From DASWJZ01 sp964487455 (GTDB lineage: Bacteria > Pseudomonadota > Alphaproteobacteria > Rhizobiales > Afifellaceae), in assembly GCA_964487455.1 (NCBI GenBank), contig CAZARE010000328.1, forward strand, positions 1 to 8,701: a DNA stretch of 8,701 nt, in the 5' to 3' direction. Made by a program: the position numbers and the translations under genes. Below, piece after piece: positions 5,414 through 8,701 of this stretch; the stretch's first letter is position 1, and every line of letters starts with the position of its first letter. The notes below the pieces were generated by a model. That model was not told the DNA's origin and did no database searches. It worked only from the letters and a program-made list of their open reading frames with translations.

Positions 5414-6373
5414 ATGCGGACATTCCTCGACTTCGAAAAGCCCGTTGCCGATCTGGAAGGCCAGATCCAGGAGCTCCGGAGCCTGGAACGGAGCGATGCC
5501 GACAACGTCTCCGTCACTGAGGAGATCGCCGCGCTGGAGGGCAAGGCGCGCGATGCGCTTGCCAACCTCTACTCCAAGCTTACGCCGTGGCAGAAGACGC
5601 AGGTCGCGCGCCATCCCGACCGCCCGCACGCCAAGCATTACCTGCGCCGGCTCATCACCGATTTCGAGCCGCTCGCTGGCGACCGGAAGTTCGGCGATGA
5701 CAAGGCAATCGTTGCCGGCCTCGGCCGTTTTCGCGGCGACCCGGTCGCGATCCTGGCGCAGGAGAAGGGCGAGGATACACAGAGCCGCCTCGCCCACAAT
5801 TTCGGCATGGCGCGGCCGGAGGGCTATCGTAAGGCGGTCCGCGTGATGGAGCTGGCCGACCGCTTTGGCCTGCCGGTTGTATCGCTGGTCGACACCGCGG
5901 GCGCTTATCCGGGCGTGGGGGCTGAGGAGCGGGGCCAGGCGGAAGCGATTGCCCGCTCCACTGAGGCCTGCCTGCGGCTTGGGGTCCCTAACGTCGCCGC
6001 GATTATCGGGGAGGGCGGCTCCGGTGGTGCCATCGCCCTGGCCACCGCGAATCGCGTCTATATGCTGGAGCACGCGATCTATACGGTCATTTCGCCGGAG
6101 GGGGCGGCTTCGATACTTTGGCGCGATTCCGCGCGTGCGCAGGACGCGGCGACAGCGATGAAAATCACGGCCACCGACTTGCTCAATCTCAAGGTCATTG
6201 ACGGGATTGTGGAGGAGCCGCTTGGCGGCGCGCACCGCGATCCCGACACCGTGATTGAACGGGCCGGCGAAGTGATCGCGGGCGCTCTGAAGGACCTTGC
6301 GGGGCTGGCTCGAGACGATATCCTCAGGCAGCGACGTGAAAAATTTCTCGCCATCGGCCGGTCGATTCAGTAG
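5414..6373 (+). CDS. accA: Acetyl-CoA carboxylase carboxyltransferase subunit alpha
   Basis: AccA pairs with AccD to move the carboxyl group from carboxybiotin on BCCP to acetyl-CoA, making malonyl-CoA for fatty acid synthesis in the cytoplasm. The 319 residues equal the family's usual length. The N-terminal helical part begins MRTFLDFEKPVADLEGQI (1-18). The crotonase-fold core shows FGMARPEGYRKA (130-141), VDTAGAYPGVGAEERGQAEA (159-178), the glycine-rich GEGGSGGA loop (199-206) that stabilises the enolate, and ISPEGAASILWRD (226-238). Nothing is missing or broken. ATG 5414 is preceded by GGAG (5406-5409) at a short four-base spacing. The accD partner is not in the window. Confidence 0.97.
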   Translation: MRTFLDFEKPVADLEGQIQELRSLERSDADNVSVTEEIAALEGKARDALANLYSKLTPWQKTQVARHPDRPHAKHYLRRLITDFEPLAGDRKFGDDKAIVAGLGRFRGDPVAILAQEKGEDTQSRLAHNFGMARPEGYRKAVRVMELADRFGLPVVSLVDTAGAYPGVGAEERGQAEAIARSTEACLRLGVPNVAAIIGEGGSGGAIALATANRVYMLEHAIYTVISPEGAASILWRDSARAQDAATAMKITATDLLNLKVIDGIVEEPLGGAHRDPDTVIERAGEVIAGALKDLAGLARDDILRQRREKFLAIGRSIQ

Positions 6374-6430
6374 AGACCGCCGGTGCGGGCGAGCCAGTTC
6401 CCGGGGGGTGCATGCGCCGAGATCATCGTG

Positions 6431-6446
6431 CTAACGCTTCGGTAAC
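6431..6446 (+). promoter_or_regulatory. Degenerate CtrA-like site upstream of the L,D-transpeptidase
   Basis: CTAA-N7-GTAAC (6431-6446) matches the CtrA consensus TTAA-N7-TTAAC except for one base in each half. It lies about 60 bases ahead of the start at 6507, and a GANTC site (GACTC, 6452-6456) follows within six bases. Such pairs occur at cell-cycle promoters in alphaproteobacteria. It is only a motif match, and no clear -35/-10 pair was found here. Confidence 0.25.
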
Positions 6447-6506
6447 CACCGGACTCGCAGAGTTGCCGGCAGTATGGGGCAGGGCTTCCGCGTGTGGGAT
6501 GTAGGG

Positions 6507-7907
6507 ATGGCTTCCTTTTCTCGGATCGGCCGCGCCAGCTGCCCTGCCCTCGCAGGGCTGGCGCTGTTTGGGCTGGCCGCGTGCTCTGACTATTCCGGCT
6601 CGCTTCCCAAACACATGCGCCCGCTCGACAGCTCGACCCGAGCGCTCGTCGAACGCAAGGGCATGGATTTGCGCTCCCCCATCCTGATCCGCATCTTCAA
6701 GGAAGAAGCCAAGCTCGAGGTCTGGAAGCAGCAGAAGGCTTCAAGCCGCTACGCCTTTGTGAAGGAGTACGATATCTGCGCCTGGTCGGGCGTGCTCGGT
6801 CCGAAGAAGAAGGAAGGCGACCGCCAGGCGCCGGAGGGTTTCTATACGATCCGCCCGGCGCAGATGAATCCCGATTCCAATTACTATCTCGCCTTCAACA
6901 TGGGCTACCCCAACGACTTCGACAAATCGCTTGGGCGCACGGGTTCCGAGCTGATGGTGCATGGCGCCTGCTCGTCGCGCGGCTGCTACTCCATGACCGA
7001 CGAGAATATCCAGGAGATATACACGCTCGGCCGGCTCGCTTTTCAGGGCGGTCAGCGCGAGTTCCAAGTGCATGCCTTTCCTTTCCGCATGACGCCGCAG
7101 AACCTCGCGCGCCATCGCAGCGACCCGAACATGCCGTTCTGGCTCATGCTGAAGGAAGGCTACGATCATTTCGAGGTGCTTGGGCAGCCGCCGAAGGTGG
7201 ACGTCTGCGAGAACCGCTATATCTTCAACTCGGTGCCGGACGACGGCCGGAGCTTCAGCGCTTCCGGCGCTTGTCCGCCGATGTCGATGCCGGATCGGGT
7301 TCGTGTCGCGGTGGCGGAGAAGCAGGCGCGCGACAACGTGCGGACGCTGGAGCTTGCAGAGCGGCTGGACCGGCGTGAGAAGACCCGCGGCGCGAATGCG
7401 ATCTCTCTGGCGCTTGCCGAGCCGACATCTGCTCAGCGCGCAGCGCCGATGTCGATCGCCACGGCTACCCTGCCGCTCGAGCCGGCCGCCACGGCGAGCG
7501 TGACCACGGCCGCCCCGCCGCCGCAGCCTGCCACGTCCGTCGCCGCGTCCCCAGAGCCTTCTGCGCCGGCGGCTAGGGTGCCCGTACCCACCCCAAGGCC
7601 GGCGCAGCCGGTCGCCGTCGCGGCGGCTCCCGCCACTCCACAGCAAAGAGACCTCAGCACGGATACGAGCTTCCTTCCGCTGCCTGAACTGCGCCGCGAG
7701 GCCGCGACCCCGCCGCCGCAACCGGCGGTTCCAGCCTCGCCGCCAGAGAAGAAGCTCCTTGCGGACGAAGGGGCGGCGACGCTGCAGGAGCGCATGCTGG
7801 TGGAAAGCGCGCCGGCCGATCCGACCGTCGCCAACGCCTATGCGGGGGCGGAGGAACAAGATGGAGGCCTTACCGGCTTCGTGCTGCGTCTGATGAAGCA
7901 GCCATAG
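6507..7907 (+). CDS. YafK-type murein L,D-transpeptidase lipoprotein with Ala/Pro-rich tail
   Basis: From ATG 6507 the product has 466 residues. The N terminus is a lipoprotein signal: Arg-containing n-region, hydrophobic ALAGLALFGLAAC and lipobox Cys26. The residue after Cys is Ser, not Asp, so outer-membrane sorting is likely. The YkuD/YafK catalytic domain (about 45-240) has the active-site segment MVHGACSSRGCYSMTD, with His152 and nucleophile Cys160. Family members form or cut L,D-type peptidoglycan links, including those to outer-membrane proteins; which reaction applies here cannot be told. After about residue 260 come a charged segment (VRVAVAEKQARDNVRTLELA) and a low-complexity Ala/Pro/Thr stretch (about 310-415). 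The tail ends in GGLTGFVLRLMKQP. ATG 6474 is an alternative start, but 6507 places Cys26 normally and has GTGGGA upstream. Confidence 0.9.
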   Translation: MASFSRIGRASCPALAGLALFGLAACSDYSGSLPKHMRPLDSSTRALVERKGMDLRSPILIRIFKEEAKLEVWKQQKASSRYAFVKEYDICAWSGVLGPKKKEGDRQAPEGFYTIRPAQMNPDSNYYLAFNMGYPNDFDKSLGRTGSELMVHGACSSRGCYSMTDENIQEIYTLGRLAFQGGQREFQVHAFPFRMTPQNLARHRSDPNMPFWLMLKEGYDHFEVLGQPPKVDVCENRYIFNSVPDDGRSFSASGACPPMSMPDRVRVAVAEKQARDNVRTLELAERLDRREKTRGANAISLALAEPTSAQRAAPMSIATATLPLEPAATASVTTAAPPPQPATSVAASPEPSAPAARVPVPTPRPAQPVAVAAAPATPQQRDLSTDTSFLPLPELRREAATPPPQPAVPASPPEKKLLADEGAATLQERMLVESAPADPTVANAYAGAEEQDGGLTGFVLRLMKQP

Positions 7908-7930
7908 TCGACGGCGCATCCCCAAACGAC

Positions 7931-7958
7931 AAGGCCGCGCGGTGAAGCGCGGCCTTTT
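7931..7958 (+). terminator. Intrinsic terminator between the L,D-transpeptidase and secA
   Basis: AAGGCCGCGC and GCGCGGCCTT form a perfect 10-bp stem around the loop GGTGAA, followed by two more T (TTTT in all at the 3' arm). It lies 24 bases after the transpeptidase stop. Because secA converges from the other side, it may end both transcripts; the minus-strand side has a poorer T tract. Confidence 0.85.
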
Positions 7959-7987
7959 GCTTCACGGGCGCAGCAGCGGGTGGCGTG

Positions 7988-8701
7988 TCAGACCTGCACC
8001 ACGGCGCCGTGGCATTGCTTGTACTTCTTGCCGGAGCCGCACGGGCAGCGCTCGTTGCGCCCCACCTTGCCCCAGCTGGCCGGATCCGACGGGTCGCGTC
8101 GCGCCCTGACCGGCGCCGCCGGGCGAAGCGGCCGACCGTCGCCGTTCGGCGCCGCCATCTCGTCCTCCCCGGTCGTGGCGTCGAAGTGATGGGCCTCGCC
8201 CTCGGGAACAGGCGGCGGCTCGGGCGGCTGCTGTTGGATTTCCACGTGCGCCAGCTGACCCGTCACGATGCGGCGGAGGTTGGCGAGCAGCGCCTGGAAG
8301 AGATCAAAGCCTTCGGCCTTGTATTCGTTCAGCGGATCGCGCTGCCCGTAGCCGCGGAAGCCGATCACCGAGCGCAGGTGATCGAGCGTGGCGAGATGCT
8401 CGCGCCAAAGGTGATCGAGCGACTGCAGAAGAACTTGCTTTTCCACTGCGCGCATCAGCTCTGGCCCGAAGCGCGCGACTTTCTTCGCCATGTGCTCGTC
8501 GCTCGCCGCAATGATGCGCTCGCGCAGCTCCTCGTCGGCGATCCCTTCCTCGGCCGCCCAGTCCTTGATCGGGAGGTCGAGCCCGAGCTGCGACCTCACC
8601 GCCTGATCGAGTCCCTCCACGTCCCACTGCTCGGCGTAGGCGCGTTCGGGGATGAACTTGGAGACCAGCTCGTCCACCACCTCGTGGCGCATGTCGCGCA
8701 C
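7988..8701 (-). CDS. secA: Preprotein translocase ATPase SecA, C-terminal part (cut by the window edge)
   Basis: SecA is the motor that drives unfolded preproteins through SecYEG. Only its last 237 residues are here and the frame runs off the right edge; the first visible codon is an internal GTG, not the start. The visible part covers the end of the helical scaffold/wing region, with LLQSLDHLWREHLATLDHLR (91-110 of the fragment) and GFRGYGQRDPLNEYKAEGFD (114-133). A variable acidic and proline-rich linker follows (about 155-210). The protein ends in the SEC-C zinc motif CPCGSGKKYKQCHG, with ligands Cys219, Cys221, Cys230 and His231 of the fragment, which binds SecB and phospholipid. That points to SecB-dependent export. 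It converges on the L,D-transpeptidase gene across the terminator. Confidence 0.97.
   Translation of the reverse strand: MRDMRHEVVDELVSKFIPERAYAEQWDVEGLDQAVRSQLGLDLPIKDWAAEEGIADEELRERIIAASDEHMAKKVARFGPELMRAVEKQVLLQSLDHLWREHLATLDHLRSVIGFRGYGQRDPLNEYKAEGFDLFQALLANLRRIVTGQLAHVEIQQQPPEPPPVPEGEAHHFDATTGEDEMAAPNGDGRPLRPAAPVRARRDPSDPASWGKVGRNERCPCGSGKKYKQCHGAVVQV

Noticed and set aside
5264..6235. Long minus-strand frame of about 323 codons opposite accA
   Set aside because: accA on the other strand is unmistakable and of full length; the antisense product is Arg/Ala-rich without any motif.
6374..6430. Terminator after accA
   Set aside because: Only short, imperfect pairings are present (such as CGGGC with CCCG) and no T tract follows, so I did not call one.
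6741..7925. Minus-strand frame of about 394 codons opposite the L,D-transpeptidase
   Set aside because: Arg/Gly-rich antisense translation of a gene with clear catalytic motifs; no ribosome-binding site or recognisable domain.
1..8701. CRISPR array, long tandem or inverted repeats, tRNA or rRNA genes
   Set aside because: Reading both strands showed no regularly spaced repeats, IS-like terminal repeats or structural RNA signatures. The window is almost wholly coding with short gaps.

Overview
The window is an ordinary-looking, GC-rich chromosomal segment from an alphaproteobacterium, most likely of the order Hyphomicrobiales (Rhizobiales). The basis is the gene order: cobS, a C-terminal J-domain protein and bolA; then aroK-aroB-CorC-like; then a 47-residue membrane protein with xerD; then accA, a YafK-type L,D-transpeptidase and secA. 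Housekeeping genes fill almost all of it. I see no insertion sequence, prophage, CRISPR array, tRNA or rRNA, and no block with obviously foreign composition.

Layout, left to right. (1) 1-753, minus strand: the first codons of cobS (aerobic cobalt insertion in B12 synthesis) behind a 206-residue protein with a Cys/His cluster and a C-terminal J domain. Its promoter sits so close to the ATG that the mRNA may be leaderless. (2) 821-1099, plus strand: bolA, divergent from the J-protein gene and ending 3 bp from the convergent CorC-like gene. (3) 4089 down to 1103, minus strand: a compact aroK-aroB-CorC-like operon. aroK and aroB overlap by four bases in a TTGA junction, and the CorC-like gene has its Shine-Dalgarno inside the last two codons of aroB. 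(4) 4090-4210: a divergent control region with a promoter-like pair and a 13-bp palindrome built around a GANTC (CcrM) site. (5) 4211-5304, plus strand: the 47-residue single-pass membrane protein, then xerD, joined by a second TTGA junction. (6) 5414-6373: accA behind a doubled CTTGAC element. (7) 6507-7907: a lipoprotein L,D-transpeptidase with a long Ala/Pro-rich tail; its upstream region carries a degenerate CtrA-like site and a GANTC site. (8) 7931-7958: a strong hairpin terminator. (9) 7988-8701, minus strand: the C-terminal part of secA, open at the right edge.

The genes cover chorismate synthesis (aroK, aroB), fatty-acid precursor supply (accA), chromosome dimer resolution (xerD), envelope work (L,D-transpeptidase, SecA, the CorC-like protein) and Fe-S or B12 cofactor biology (bolA, cobS). 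No new defence, metabolic or mobile system is visible. What deserves a second look is mostly at the level of gene starts, stop-start coupling, the unnamed small membrane protein, and possible cell-cycle control sites.
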